Origin: Sedimenticola sp.
Lineage (GTDB): Bacteria; Pseudomonadota; Gammaproteobacteria; Chromatiales; Chromatiaceae
Direction: 5' to 3'
Length of the DNA stretch: 64,000 bases
NCBI GenBank assembly: GCA_026985055.1
Contig: JALSQZ010000045.1
Location: 23,964-87,963, forward strand
The notes beneath the pieces are model-generated. The model worked only from the letters and a program-made list of their open reading frames with translations, did no database searches and had not been told where the DNA came from. Positions 17,964 to 26,903 of the stretch are shown here, in pieces (position 1 is the first letter of the stretch; each line of letters starts with the position of its first letter). The translations under genes and the position numbers were made by a program.

Positions 17964-19520
17964 ATGGGAATCATGAACAGTGCCGATGATGGGACAATGA
18001 TCGAATCGTTGCGGAAATCTTCCTCCCTGGGTGGCAAGCCATTCGGGCGCCGTTTGCTGGAAACCCATATCTCCTGGGTGATCCTCGCCGGCGATTTTGC
18101 CTACAAGATCAAAAAACCCGTGAATCTCGGCTTCCTCGATTTTTCCACCCTGGAAAAGCGGCGTCATTATTGCGAGGAGGAACTGCGTCTCAACCAGCGT
18201 CTGGCCGCCGAATACTATCTGGATGTGCTGCCGGTAACCCGGGATGAGTCTGGCTGGCGCATCGGTGGCGAAGGCGCTCCCGTTGATTATGCGGTCAGAA
18301 TGAAACGTTTCCAAACCCGCATGCGGCTGGACAGGATGCTGACCAAGAAAAAACTGCGCGGCCATCATCTGGATGCCTTTGCCGGCCTGGTGGCGGACTT
18401 CCACATGCATCGGGTGGCGGTTTCTCATGATCGCGGTACTGCCGAACAGGTATGCGCTCCGGCGCGGGATAATTTTTCCCAGATTCGTCAAGTGCTGGAC
18501 GGCCTGGAGCCAGACGTGTTCCCGGAACTCGAGGAGTGGAATGCGCGCGCCTGCAAAAGATATTGGCACAAGTTCGAGGCGCGCCGGAAACAAGGCTGGA
18601 TTCGGGAGTGCCATGGGGATTTGCACCTGGGCAACATGGCCTGGACGCCGTCCGGCCCGCTGATTTTCGATTGTATCGAGTTCAATCCGGATCTGCGCTG
18701 GATCGATGTGTTGTCGGAGGTCGCCTTTTTGGTCATGGATCTTCACGCGCACGAAAATGAAGCACTAGCCTGGCGGTTTCTGAACCGTTATCTGGAACGC
18801 ACCGGGGACTACCTGGGTCTGGAGCTGTTGCCTTTCTATCTGGTATACCGGGCCATGGTGCGAGCCAAGATTGCCGCCATTCGTGTCAGTCAGTTGACCC
18901 TTGGCACGGGACTGGCGGGCGAGTTTTTGAAAGTCGATCACTATTGCCTGGTTGCCCGGGGCTTTACCCGGACGAGATCTCCCCGTTTGCTCATCACCCA
19001 TGGATTGTCCGGCTCCGGAAAGTCCAGTTTCAGCGCGCAGCTCATGCAAAAAGCCGGTTGCATACGGATTCGCTCGGACGTGGAGAGGAAACGGCTTTTC
19101 AATCTCGATATGGATGAATCGGCGCGAGCCACGCCCGGCTCCGGCATCTATACCCCCGAGGCATCGGAGAGAGTTTACGCGCATCTCCTCGTGCTGGCGG
19201 AAGCGGTACTGGATGCCGGTTTCAGCGTGATCGTGGATGCGGCCTTTCTTCGCGAAGAACAGCGCAGGCCATTCATGGAGCTTGCCCAGGCAAAGGGAAT
19301 GCCGTTTCTGATAGTGGCGTTGCAGGCATCGCCAGATGTTCTGCGCAAACGTGTCGCGCGCAGAAAATATGATGTTTCCGATGCGGATCTGGCGGTTCTG
19401 GAAAGCCAGCTGGCGAACTACGCCGGCCTTTCCCCCGGGGAGCAGGATGTGGTGCTGGAAGTGGATACGCAGACAACGCCTGACTGGAACAGCATTCTTG
19501 CGCGGCTGGAGAAAGGGTGA
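17964..19520 (+). CDS. Fusion of aminoglycoside-phosphotransferase-like kinase and AAA/zeta-like P-loop kinase
   Basis: A 518-residue two-domain protein. The N-terminal half resembles the APH/choline kinase fold: Lys in AGDFAYKIKKPVNLGFLDFST, catalytic ECHGDLHLGNMAW and metal-binding IFDCIEFNPDLRWID. The C-terminal third is a P-loop kinase: Walker A HGLSGSGKSSF, then RSDVERKRLF and a terminal lid. Such COG2187-COG0645 fusions occur widely in proteobacteria with no assigned substrate. I infer a small-molecule kinase; it is probably not a drug-resistance enzyme. Start choices ATG 17964, 17973 and 17997 are all possible. It is divergent from mobA. Confidence 0.85.
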   Translation: MGIMNSADDGTMIESLRKSSSLGGKPFGRRLLETHISWVILAGDFAYKIKKPVNLGFLDFSTLEKRRHYCEEELRLNQRLAAEYYLDVLPVTRDESGWRIGGEGAPVDYAVRMKRFQTRMRLDRMLTKKKLRGHHLDAFAGLVADFHMHRVAVSHDRGTAEQVCAPARDNFSQIRQVLDGLEPDVFPELEEWNARACKRYWHKFEARRKQGWIRECHGDLHLGNMAWTPSGPLIFDCIEFNPDLRWIDVLSEVAFLVMDLHAHENEALAWRFLNRYLERTGDYLGLELLPFYLVYRAMVRAKIAAIRVSQLTLGTGLAGEFLKVDHYCLVARGFTRTRSPRLLITHGLSGSGKSSFSAQLMQKAGCIRIRSDVERKRLFNLDMDESARATPGSGIYTPEASERVYAHLLVLAEAVLDAGFSVIVDAAFLREEQRRPFMELAQAKGMPFLIVALQASPDVLRKRVARRKYDVSDADLAVLESQLANYAGLSPGEQDVVLEVDTQTTPDWNSILARLEKG

Positions 19521-19641
19521 ACGGAAACCGGGTTTTCACTGTTTTGGTTTTGCGAAAATAAAAATGCCGCCTTGGGGAATTTTCGATTTCCGCCTGTGGC
19601 AGAATACGGAATATCCTCAGTTGCACAAGGCTGGATAAAAG

Positions 19642-22362
19642 ATGAGCGCTGTCCGGGAAGGTCTGACCATGGAAAGAAACGAACTCCTCGATCTCATGGA
19701 GGAGAAGGTTCTGGTACTCACGGCGAACGTGCGCCTGTCCCGTTTCCTCCTGGGCGAGTACGAAAACCGCATGCTTGCCGCGGGAGTCGCCGCCTGGTCC
19801 ACCCCTTTGGTATTTCCCTGGCAGTCCTGGCTGCAACAGTGCTGGGAAGAAGTTCTGCTCAAGTCCCCCGAAAAGGCGCCGGCCATTCTCCGCGATCATC
19901 AGGCCCGGCTGCTGTGGAAGCAGGTGCTGGCAGAGCATCCCCAGGCGGGATTGCTCAGTGAAAACGCCCTGGTTCGCCAGTTGCAAAGCAGTTGGCGTCT
20001 GCTCCGTGACTGGCGTCTGGGCCTGGAGGATCTGACCCAGGATGAACATGCGGAGGCGGCTGGTTTTTATGAGCTGGCACGGGCTTTCGAGCAGGCCTGT
20101 GAAAAAAGACATTGCCGCACGGAAGCGGATCTGCCCGCCCTGCTGGCGGAAAAAATCGCGTCAGGTGTTTGTTCCTTGCCCGATGAAATCGTTCTGTTGG
20201 GCTTCAGTGTCATCACTCCGGCCCAGGAACATTTGCTGGCAATCTTGCGCGCCGCATCCGTCCGGGTGAGCCGGGTGCGGCTCAAAGGAAAGCGGGGCCG
20301 GGCCAGCCTGTATTCCTTTCCCGACCCGCAGCAAGAACTGGCGATGGCGGTGAGCTGGGCGCGAGAACAGCTCCTGAAGCAGCCGGAGCTGTCCCTGGGC
20401 ATCGTGGTGCCGGATCTGCAGCACCGCTATCGCGAGGTGACGCATTGTCTGAACAAACTCCTGGAACCCGCATCCCTGCTTCCCGGCCAGCGTTCGGCGC
20501 GCGCTGTCTGGAATCTCTCCCTGGGCAGACCATTGGCGGAATATGCGCCTGTGGGCGCTGCCCTGGGGCTGTTGTCTCTGGGGCACGGAGCGCTTTCCCT
20601 GGAGGAGATCGAAGCACTGCTGCGCTCACCTCATGTGGCGGCTGGCGAGGACGAAATCCTGTCCCGGGCCTGGCTGATTCATCGCTTGCGCGATACCGGG
20701 CAGGATCGTTTTTCCTTGTCCGTTTTGGCGCATCATGCGCGAATGCATGCGGGGCCAGACGGTGAACCCCGGCCCTGGTATTGCGCGGAGCTGGGTATGC
20801 GCCTGGAAGCCATGAGCGAGCTTCGCCGGGAAACCGGATCAGCTCCGCGGAGTCCTTCGGCATGGGTGGATGTTTTCTCCCGCTGGCTGGAAACCGCCGG
20901 CTGGATGACGGGCGTCCGTCTGGATTCGGCGGATTATCAGGTAGTGGAGCGCTGGAAGCAGCTGTTGGGTGAATTTCGCGCCCTGGATGACATTGCTTCT
21001 TCCCTGAGCGCCGCTGAAGCGCTGCGTGAACTGCAAGGCATGGCGCGGGATACCCTGTTTCAGCCCAAATATCCTGCTGCTCCCCTGCAAGTGCTGGGTC
21101 TTTTTGAAGCCACCGGACTCACCTTCGACAAGCTCTGGGTGATGGGCATGGAGGAAAGCGCCTGGCCCGCCGCTCCCAGCCCGGACCCTTTCATTCCCAT
21201 GGCCTTGCAACGGGAACGCGGCATGCCGGGGGCGAACCCGGATCGTGAGCTGGAACTGGCGCGGGAGATGCTGTCCGGGCTGGAGGGAGCCGCGGATGAG
21301 GTGTTGTTCAGTCATGCGCTCATGGACGGGGCCGAAGAACTGTATCCCACGCCTTTGCTCGATCACTGCCAGCGGCGGCCGGCGCAGGAAATGAAGCTGG
21401 CCGGAGCCGATGGATGGGAGCGGCAGATGTTGCGCCAGCCGGTCACGGAGCAGCTGCGCGACCAGGGATTGCCCGTAGCCGGTAGCGTGCGGGGCGGCTC
21501 TTCTTTGTTCCGTCATCAGTCCCAGTGTCCCTTCCGCGCTTTCGCCGAACATCGTCTCGGGGCGCGTTCCTTTCCCGGCGTGCATGCCGGGCTGGATGCC
21601 GCCCAGCGGGGCAGTCTGCTGCATCGCGCGCTGGAGGTCTTCTGGAAACAGACCCAAGATCAGCAAGGTTTGCTGGCACTGGATGATGCCGCCCTGCGCA
21701 GCCGGATTCAGCTGGCGGCTTCGGCGGCCCTGGCGGAATTCGAGGGCTATCGGCCCGGACTGCTGGGCGCCCGTGGCCGGGATATCGAAGCCCGGCGTCT
21801 GCAGGCCCTGATGAGCGCATGGATGGAAAAGGAAAAGGTCCGGGCGCCTTTTCACGTGAGTAGCACGGAACAATGCTTTGAAGGCGAGACTCAGGCAATC
21901 GAGTATCGTCTGTATGTTGATCGTATCGACGAACTGGAGGATGGGCGGCAGATTCTCATCGACTACAAGACCGGCCGGGTCAGTTCCTCTGACTGGTTTG
22001 GCGAGCGCCCGGATGATCCCCAGTTGCCCTTGTACAGTACCGTGCTGGAGCCGGAGCGGGTCGCCGGGGTGGTCTTCGCCCGCTTGCGTCCGGATCGAAC
22101 CGATTTTTCCGGCGTGGTGGCGGGAGAACGGCTGCTGCCTGGCCTTCCATCTGGCGGAGCTGCGCTGCGGCAAGCCATGCAGGACTGGCCCCAGGTGCTG
22201 CTCCAGTGGCGCGAAACCCTGGACGAACTGGCCCGGGAATTCAGCGAGGGAAGGGCAGATGTGGCGCCCAGGAAGGGAAAGAAAACCTGTGACAAGTCCT
22301 ACTGCGAACTGATGTCCCTGTGCCGCTTTCACAGTCAGACTGAAGAAGAGGTGGAAGCATGA
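19642..22362 (+). CDS. AddB/RexB-like PD-(D/E)XK nuclease with predicted Fe-S cluster
   Basis: A 906-residue protein predicted to pair with the next gene in double-strand-break end processing. The C-terminal nuclease domain carries ILIDYKTGR (D774, K776) and four cysteines placed as in AddB: C629 in QSQCPFRAF and C883, C888, C894 in CDKSYCELMSLC, which staple the domain with a 4Fe-4S cluster. The N-terminal part has a degenerate helicase-like fold (TFDKLWVMGMEESAWP) without a convincing Walker A. It belongs to the 'probable DNA repair protein' family of proteobacteria. It overlaps the helicase gene by 4 nt. A start at 19669 is also possible. Confidence 0.88.
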   Translation: MSAVREGLTMERNELLDLMEEKVLVLTANVRLSRFLLGEYENRMLAAGVAAWSTPLVFPWQSWLQQCWEEVLLKSPEKAPAILRDHQARLLWKQVLAEHPQAGLLSENALVRQLQSSWRLLRDWRLGLEDLTQDEHAEAAGFYELARAFEQACEKRHCRTEADLPALLAEKIASGVCSLPDEIVLLGFSVITPAQEHLLAILRAASVRVSRVRLKGKRGRASLYSFPDPQQELAMAVSWAREQLLKQPELSLGIVVPDLQHRYREVTHCLNKLLEPASLLPGQRSARAVWNLSLGRPLAEYAPVGAALGLLSLGHGALSLEEIEALLRSPHVAAGEDEILSRAWLIHRLRDTGQDRFSLSVLAHHARMHAGPDGEPRPWYCAELGMRLEAMSELRRETGSAPRSPSAWVDVFSRWLETAGWMTGVRLDSADYQVVERWKQLLGEFRALDDIASSLSAAEALRELQGMARDTLFQPKYPAAPLQVLGLFEATGLTFDKLWVMGMEESAWPAAPSPDPFIPMALQRERGMPGANPDRELELAREMLSGLEGAADEVLFSHALMDGAEELYPTPLLDHCQRRPAQEMKLAGADGWERQMLRQPVTEQLRDQGLPVAGSVRGGSSLFRHQSQCPFRAFAEHRLGARSFPGVHAGLDAAQRGSLLHRALEVFWKQTQDQQGLLALDDAALRSRIQLAASAALAEFEGYRPGLLGARGRDIEARRLQALMSAWMEKEKVRAPFHVSSTEQCFEGETQAIEYRLYVDRIDELEDGRQILIDYKTGRVSSSDWFGERPDDPQLPLYSTVLEPERVAGVVFARLRPDRTDFSGVVAGERLLPGLPSGGAALRQAMQDWPQVLLQWRETLDELAREFSEGRADVAPRKGKKTCDKSYCELMSLCRFHSQTEEEVEA

Positions 22363-25300
22363 GCCGGCAGCCCGTGGATCATCAGGTTCGGCGCACCGCC
22401 ATTGATCCGCAACGTTCCTTCATCGTTCAGGCGCCAGCCGGCTCCGGCAAGACCGGCCTGCTCACCCAGCGCTTTCTGGTATTGCTCGCAGGGGTGGAAC
22501 ATCCGGAGGAGATCGTTGCCATCACCTTCACGCGCAAGGCGGCGGGAGAGATGCGCGAGCGCATCATCGGCGCCTTGCGCATGGCCGCTTCCGCTGAGCT
22601 GCCGGATGACCCCTGGGAAAGAGAGACCCGGGAACTGGCGCTGGCGGCTCTGGCCCGGGATCAGGAACTGGGCTGGCGGCTGCTGGAGCAGCCCGGGCGT
22701 TTGCGAATACGCACCATCGATTCGTTTTGTCAGTACCTGGCGGGACAGGCACCCCTGCTCTCGGGACTGGGGGCCGGGATGCAGGTGGCGGAGGACGCCG
22801 GACCCCTCTATCAAGAGGCCGCTCATTCGGTGCTGGAGGAACTGGAGGGTTCTGATGCCACCAGCGACGCCCTGGCGCTGCTGCTCATGCACCGGGACAA
22901 CGACAGTGAGCGACTGATGGAACTGCTGGCGAACATGCTCGCGCGGCGGGATCAGTGGTTGCATCATCTGCGCGCCGGTGACGAAAGAATGGCCCTGGAG
23001 CAGGCCTTGCGCCTGGCGGTGGGGCAGGGACTGTCCGAGGTTCATGCCGCGCTCGAACCCCGGGCGGCGGCGCTTGTGCCCCTGTTGCGCTTCGCCGCGG
23101 AAAACAGCAGTGATGACTCGGTGGTGGCCAGCGCCAGAAACCTCACGGATCTGCCATTGCCGGAAAGTGATTTCCTGCCCGAGTGGAATGCCATTGTCGA
23201 ATTGCTGCTCACCAAACAGGGTGGCTGGCGCAAATCGGTGAACAAAACCACCGGTTTTCCGGCCGGTTGCGAAGAAAAAACGCAAATGCTGGAATTGCTC
23301 CAAGAGCTGCGCGGGGAAGCGGGGCTGGATGAGCTGCTGGCATTCATCCGTACATTGCCAGCATCGGCCTATGAGGAGCAGGAATGGCAGGTGCTCAACG
23401 CCTTGTTGCGGGTATTGCGTCAGGCAGCGGCGCATCTGCAACTGGTGTTCGCCGCCCGTGGCCAGCTGGATTTTTCCGAGATCATGCTCCGCGCCCGGGC
23501 CGCCCTTCGGGATGAGAACGGCCCTACGGATCTGGCGCTGAAACTCGATTACCGAATCCATCATCTGCTGGTGGATGAGTTTCAGGATACCTCGCGCAAT
23601 CAGTATGAACTGTTCGCGGATCTGACCGCCGGCTGGCAGCCCGACGACGGGCGCAGCCTGTTTCTGGTGGGGGACCCCATGCAGTCCATCTACCGTTTTC
23701 GTGAGGCGGAAGTAGGGCTGTTTTTGCAAACCTGGGAGCATGGTCTCGGGGATCTGCCCCTGGAGCCACTGAAGCTGGAAGTGAATTTCCGTTCTTCGAA
23801 AGGCATTGTCGCCTGGGTGAACAAACATTTTCCGCGGATTCTGCCCGCCCGGGATGAGGTGTTTACCGGCGCGGTCAGTTATGCGCCCTCCCGGGCATTC
23901 AAGGGCGCGGATGAAACGCCCGCGGTGGAAGTGCTGGCCCATGCCCAGCGGGACGATGCGCTGGAAGCGGAGCAGGTGTTGCAGATCATACACCAACGCC
24001 TGTCTCTGGACGAGCAGGGCGATATCGCCATTCTGGTGCGCAATCGTTCCCATGCCGCAGTCATTACCGAACGCCTGAATCAGGAAGGGATCGTTTTTCA
24101 GGCAGTGGATATGGATAATCTCAGCGAGCGTCCCGTGGTGCAGGATCTCATGGCCCTGAGCCTGGCGCTGCTCTATCCCGCGGATCGCATCAGCTGGCTG
24201 GCATTGTTGCGTGGCCCTTTGTGTGGCCTGCGTCTTGAAGACCTGCATGCTCTGGCGGCGGGTGAATCGCGCGCCATCGCGGAGTTGCTCATGGAGGATG
24301 CCCGCGTCGCCGCTTTGTCTGCCGACGGCCGTCAGCGCCTGCAGGAATGCTGGCCGCTGCTGCACGCCGCCCTGCATGATGTGGGAAGCAAACCTTTGCG
24401 CGATATCGTGCAAGGCCTGTGGCTGGCCCTGGGCGGGCCTGCGGCGGCGGGCAGTGAGGCGGGACTCGATGACGCGCAAATGTTTTTCCGTCTGCTGCAA
24501 TCCCTGGAAGACGCCGCGCCAGCCGTAACCCGCGAGAAGTTGCTGGAGTCCGTGCCGCGCCTGTACGCCAGGCCGGGAAACGATGCCGGCGCCAGAGTGC
24601 AGATCATGACCATGCACAAGGCCAAGGGGCTGGAGTTCGATACGGTGATTCTGCCCGGACTGGGAAAAATACCGCGCAAGGATGATCCCCGGCTGCTGTA
24701 CTGGCTGGAAACCGTGGATGAGCAAGGCGGCAGCCAGTTGATTCTGGGGCCCATGAAATCAGCGGCGGAAAGCGATGACCGGCCCGCATCCGCCTACATC
24801 CGCGAACTGGACAAAGGCAAACGGCGGCATGAGGATGCGCGCTTGCTCTATGTCGCCGCCACCCGCGCCAAACGCAAGCTGTACCTGCTCGGTCACGCCA
24901 AATTCAATACCCGGGGAGAAATCAAGCCAGCGGCCAGCAGCCTGCTGGAATGCCTGTGGCCCGCCCTGGGGCAGCATTGGGAAGCCCTGTCAGCACCCGG
25001 GGAAGAGGCAGCGTCAGTGCAAGTATCCGGGGATCAGCGGCCGTTGCTGTACCGGCTCAAAAGCGGCTGGAACGCGCCGCTCCTGCCTCCTGCGCCGCAG
25101 GTTCAGGCCAGCGCGGAAATCACCGCGCCGGGAGAGGGCGTGGAATTCGACTGGGCCGGCGATCTGGCGCGAATCGTGGGGATCGTGGTGCATCGCTTGC
25201 TGCAGCATCTGGCCTGTGGCGCCGCCCCCAGGGAAGGATTCGGCCCTCTTGAAGCCGCGGCCAAAAGCCTGTTACTGAAAGAAGGCGCGGGCGCATCCCG

Positions 25301-25682
25301 GCTGGATGAAGCCATGAGCCTGGTTCGCCGGGCGGTGGAAAACACCCTGGCCAGCCCGCGGGGCGCCTGGATATTGGACTCCCGGCACCAGGATGCCGTT
25401 TGTGAATATCCGCTAACGGTGTTGCTTGGAGGGCGTCCAAGGCGTCTGGTGGTGGACAGAAGCTTTGTCGATGAGCAGGGCCTGCGCTGGATCATCGACT
25501 ACAAGACCGGCCGCCATGAAGGAGCGGATGTGGAGGCTTTTCTGGATCGGGAGCAGGAACGCTACCGCAGTCAGCTGGAAGCCTATGCGCAAGCTTTCCG
25601 CCTGCTGCAAGAACACCCCGTGCGCGCCGCGCTCTACTATCCTCTCATGGATGGATGGCGGGAATGGGAGCCAATGGCGTAA
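22359..25682 (+). CDS. UvrD/AddA-like helicase-nuclease
   Basis: An 1107-residue superfamily 1 helicase with a C-terminal nuclease domain. Motifs: Walker A QAPAGSGKT (24-32), Ia AITFTRKAAGEMRERI, II LLVDEFQDTS, III GDPMQSIYRFREAEV, V IMTMHKAKGLEFDTVILP, VI RLLYVAATRAKRKLYLLG, then WIIDYKTGRHEG (D1047) of a RecB-type nuclease. It is coupled (4-nt overlap) to the AddB-like gene. Both subunits seem to keep a nuclease site, as in AddAB. Whether recBCD also exists cannot be seen here. It ends 8 nt before a decayed gene on the other strand. Confidence 0.93.
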   Translation: MSRQPVDHQVRRTAIDPQRSFIVQAPAGSGKTGLLTQRFLVLLAGVEHPEEIVAITFTRKAAGEMRERIIGALRMAASAELPDDPWERETRELALAALARDQELGWRLLEQPGRLRIRTIDSFCQYLAGQAPLLSGLGAGMQVAEDAGPLYQEAAHSVLEELEGSDATSDALALLLMHRDNDSERLMELLANMLARRDQWLHHLRAGDERMALEQALRLAVGQGLSEVHAALEPRAAALVPLLRFAAENSSDDSVVASARNLTDLPLPESDFLPEWNAIVELLLTKQGGWRKSVNKTTGFPAGCEEKTQMLELLQELRGEAGLDELLAFIRTLPASAYEEQEWQVLNALLRVLRQAAAHLQLVFAARGQLDFSEIMLRARAALRDENGPTDLALKLDYRIHHLLVDEFQDTSRNQYELFADLTAGWQPDDGRSLFLVGDPMQSIYRFREAEVGLFLQTWEHGLGDLPLEPLKLEVNFRSSKGIVAWVNKHFPRILPARDEVFTGAVSYAPSRAFKGADETPAVEVLAHAQRDDALEAEQVLQIIHQRLSLDEQGDIAILVRNRSHAAVITERLNQEGIVFQAVDMDNLSERPVVQDLMALSLALLYPADRISWLALLRGPLCGLRLEDLHALAAGESRAIAELLMEDARVAALSADGRQRLQECWPLLHAALHDVGSKPLRDIVQGLWLALGGPAAAGSEAGLDDAQMFFRLLQSLEDAAPAVTREKLLESVPRLYARPGNDAGARVQIMTMHKAKGLEFDTVILPGLGKIPRKDDPRLLYWLETVDEQGGSQLILGPMKSAAESDDRPASAYIRELDKGKRRHEDARLLYVAATRAKRKLYLLGHAKFNTRGEIKPAASSLLECLWPALGQHWEALSAPGEEAASVQVSGDQRPLLYRLKSGWNAPLLPPAPQVQASAEITAPGEGVEFDWAGDLARIVGIVVHRLLQHLACGAAPREGFGPLEAAAKSLLLKEGAGASRLDEAMSLVRRAVENTLASPRGAWILDSRHQDAVCEYPLTVLLGGRPRRLVVDRSFVDEQGLRWIIDYKTGRHEGADVEAFLDREQERYRSQLEAYAQAFRLLQEHPVRAALYYPLMDGWREWEPMA

Positions 25683-25690
25683 AGGGTTCT

Positions 25691-26592
25691 CTATTCCTTT
25701 TTCAGACTATCCACGGCTGCGTCCAGCACTTGTATCTGAGCCGAAAGTTTATTGCTTATGATGCGCGCCTTGTCCAGAATCTTCTCGCTGTTGTTGCGAA
25801 TGGTTTCGCCCCATTTGCTGATTTCCGCCAGACCCTTGATCTGTTTTTCGATATCCCGGATGGCGCGATCCATCTGCTCCACATCCACCTGCTGATCTTC
25901 CTGTTCCGCCCGCGCCCGTGAGCACAGGCCGCGGGCCAGGGAAAGCGCTGCCTGAAGGAATATGTCTGTGGAAGGGTCTTCCACATCCCAGAGGCCGAAT
26001 ATGTCCTTGCCGTAACGGGCCAGGCTTTCCAGACGTTTCGGCGGGGTGTGGCGGGAGAACACGAAACGCCGATTTCCGCATTGCGGTTCTAGCGCGCGAG
26101 ATCGATTTTTATCAAGCGCCTTGGCCAGGTTATAGGCGCCGGAATCCTTGGCTTCGGCCTGCGGCCACATGCTCCGGTCCCAGTTCGATGACCACATCGC
26201 CCACCTTGCAGTTGCGGGTCCGGCCGGTGCTGTTGCCGGTGGTGGTGGCCAGATCCCCGGCTTTCTGGCTCAGGTCGCGCAGCACCCGGAACATTTCATC
26301 TTCGAAGACATTGTCATGGGTGGTGCTGCGTGCCGCCTCTTCCTTGTGCGCTCATCTCTGCCAGGGCGATGCGGACTTCCTGCTGAAAGAGCGTGGCGTC
26401 CTTGCGATGCTGTTCCACTACATCCAGAAGTTCCTTGCGCATGCGCGCCAGCGCAGAATCGCCCGTGTCCAGGGAAAATTCCCGGAGAATGCGCTCACGA
26501 TCCTCGTTCAGGGCTTTTTCCAGGGTGTCGCTCATACCGTTGCGGAAACTGTCCGGCGCATCGCTGCCGAACATACGTGCCAGAGGGCTGGC
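25691..26592 (-). pseudogene. Decayed gene of a coiled-coil protein, at least three frameshifts, 5' end missing
   Basis: Reading right to left, three reading frames carry consecutive pieces of one protein. Piece 1 (about 26592-26350): LARMFGSDAPDSF... and an acidic coiled coil. Piece 2 (about 26350-26175), another frame: KEEAARSTTHDNVFEDEMF... TTTGNSTGRTRNCKVGDVVIELGPEH. Piece 3 (about 26175-25691): EAKDSGAYNLAKAL... RFVFSRHTPPKRLESLARYGKDIFGLWDVEDPSTDIFLQAALSLARGLC plus a helical tail. Within piece 3 a stretch near 26090 only makes sense with a further shift (NRNAEIGV). The order matches conserved proteins of unknown function. The N-terminal part is absent, cut at the junction with the integrase fragment. 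Confidence 0.8.
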
Positions 26593-26788
26593 TCAATCTG
26601 GCGTCTCGATCCAAACCATCAGCCTGTTGCTCAGGCACTCTGATGTTTTGATGACAGAACGAATTTATGCTCATTTGTCGGCAGTTGAAATCAGGGCTGC
26701 GGTTGATGTTTTGGAGGGCGATTTCGGGTACAAGGTTTCACGTTCCGGTTTCACGTTGGAAAAAAACGCAAAAGAGGTGGAAAAATAG
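26588..26788 (+). pseudogene. C-terminal remnant of a tyrosine recombinase (integrase)
   Basis: Only the last about 66 codons survive: LAQSGVSIQTISLLLRHSDV then LMTERIYAHL, which aligns with the end of phage/island integrases including the conserved His of the 'GHS' box (RHS here) and the nucleophile Tyr of IYAHL, followed by a short tail and a natural stop at 26788. The fragment starts abruptly at about 26588, where the opposite-strand pseudogene ends, so a deletion joined the two. The stop is 32 bp from the 3' end of tRNA-Pro, the normal place for an integrase next to its tRNA attachment site. Confidence 0.82.
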
Positions 26789-26820
26789 AGATCGTAAGCT
26801 AATGAAAATTAAACGGAAAT

Positions 26821-26897
26821 TGGTCGGAGTGAGAGGATTCGAACCTCCGGCCCCTGCCTCCCGAAGGCAGTGCTCTACCAGGCTGAGCTACACTCCG
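26821..26897 (-). tRNA. tRNA-Pro (anticodon CGG) with encoded CCA
   Basis: The minus strand folds as a full cloverleaf: acceptor CGGAGTG/CACTCCG, D arm with AGCTCAGCCTGGTAGAGC, anticodon arm CTGCCTTCGGGAGGCAG with CGG in the loop, T arm with GGTTCGAATCC, and CCA encoded at 26821-26823. It begins 6 nt after the ispB stop codon, so it is probably transcribed with ispB and released by processing. Its 3' end faces the integrase remnant. Confidence 0.97.
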
Positions 26898-26903
26898 ATT
26901 TGA

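Noticed and set aside
22335..24725. A very long minus-strand open frame opposite the helicase gene
   Set aside because: It is antisense to strong helicase motifs, shows low-complexity composition rich in Gln/His/Arg typical of GC-rich shadows, and has no recognisable domain or ribosome-binding site.
26393..26788. Full 131-codon plus-strand frame as a complete integrase-like gene
   Set aside because: Only the last about 66 codons resemble a recombinase; the first part is antisense to the decayed coiled-coil gene.
25683..26820. A direct duplication of the tRNA-Pro 3' end marking the other attachment site
   Set aside because: No second copy of the tRNA 3' sequence was visible in the scar region, so the far end of the former element cannot be placed.
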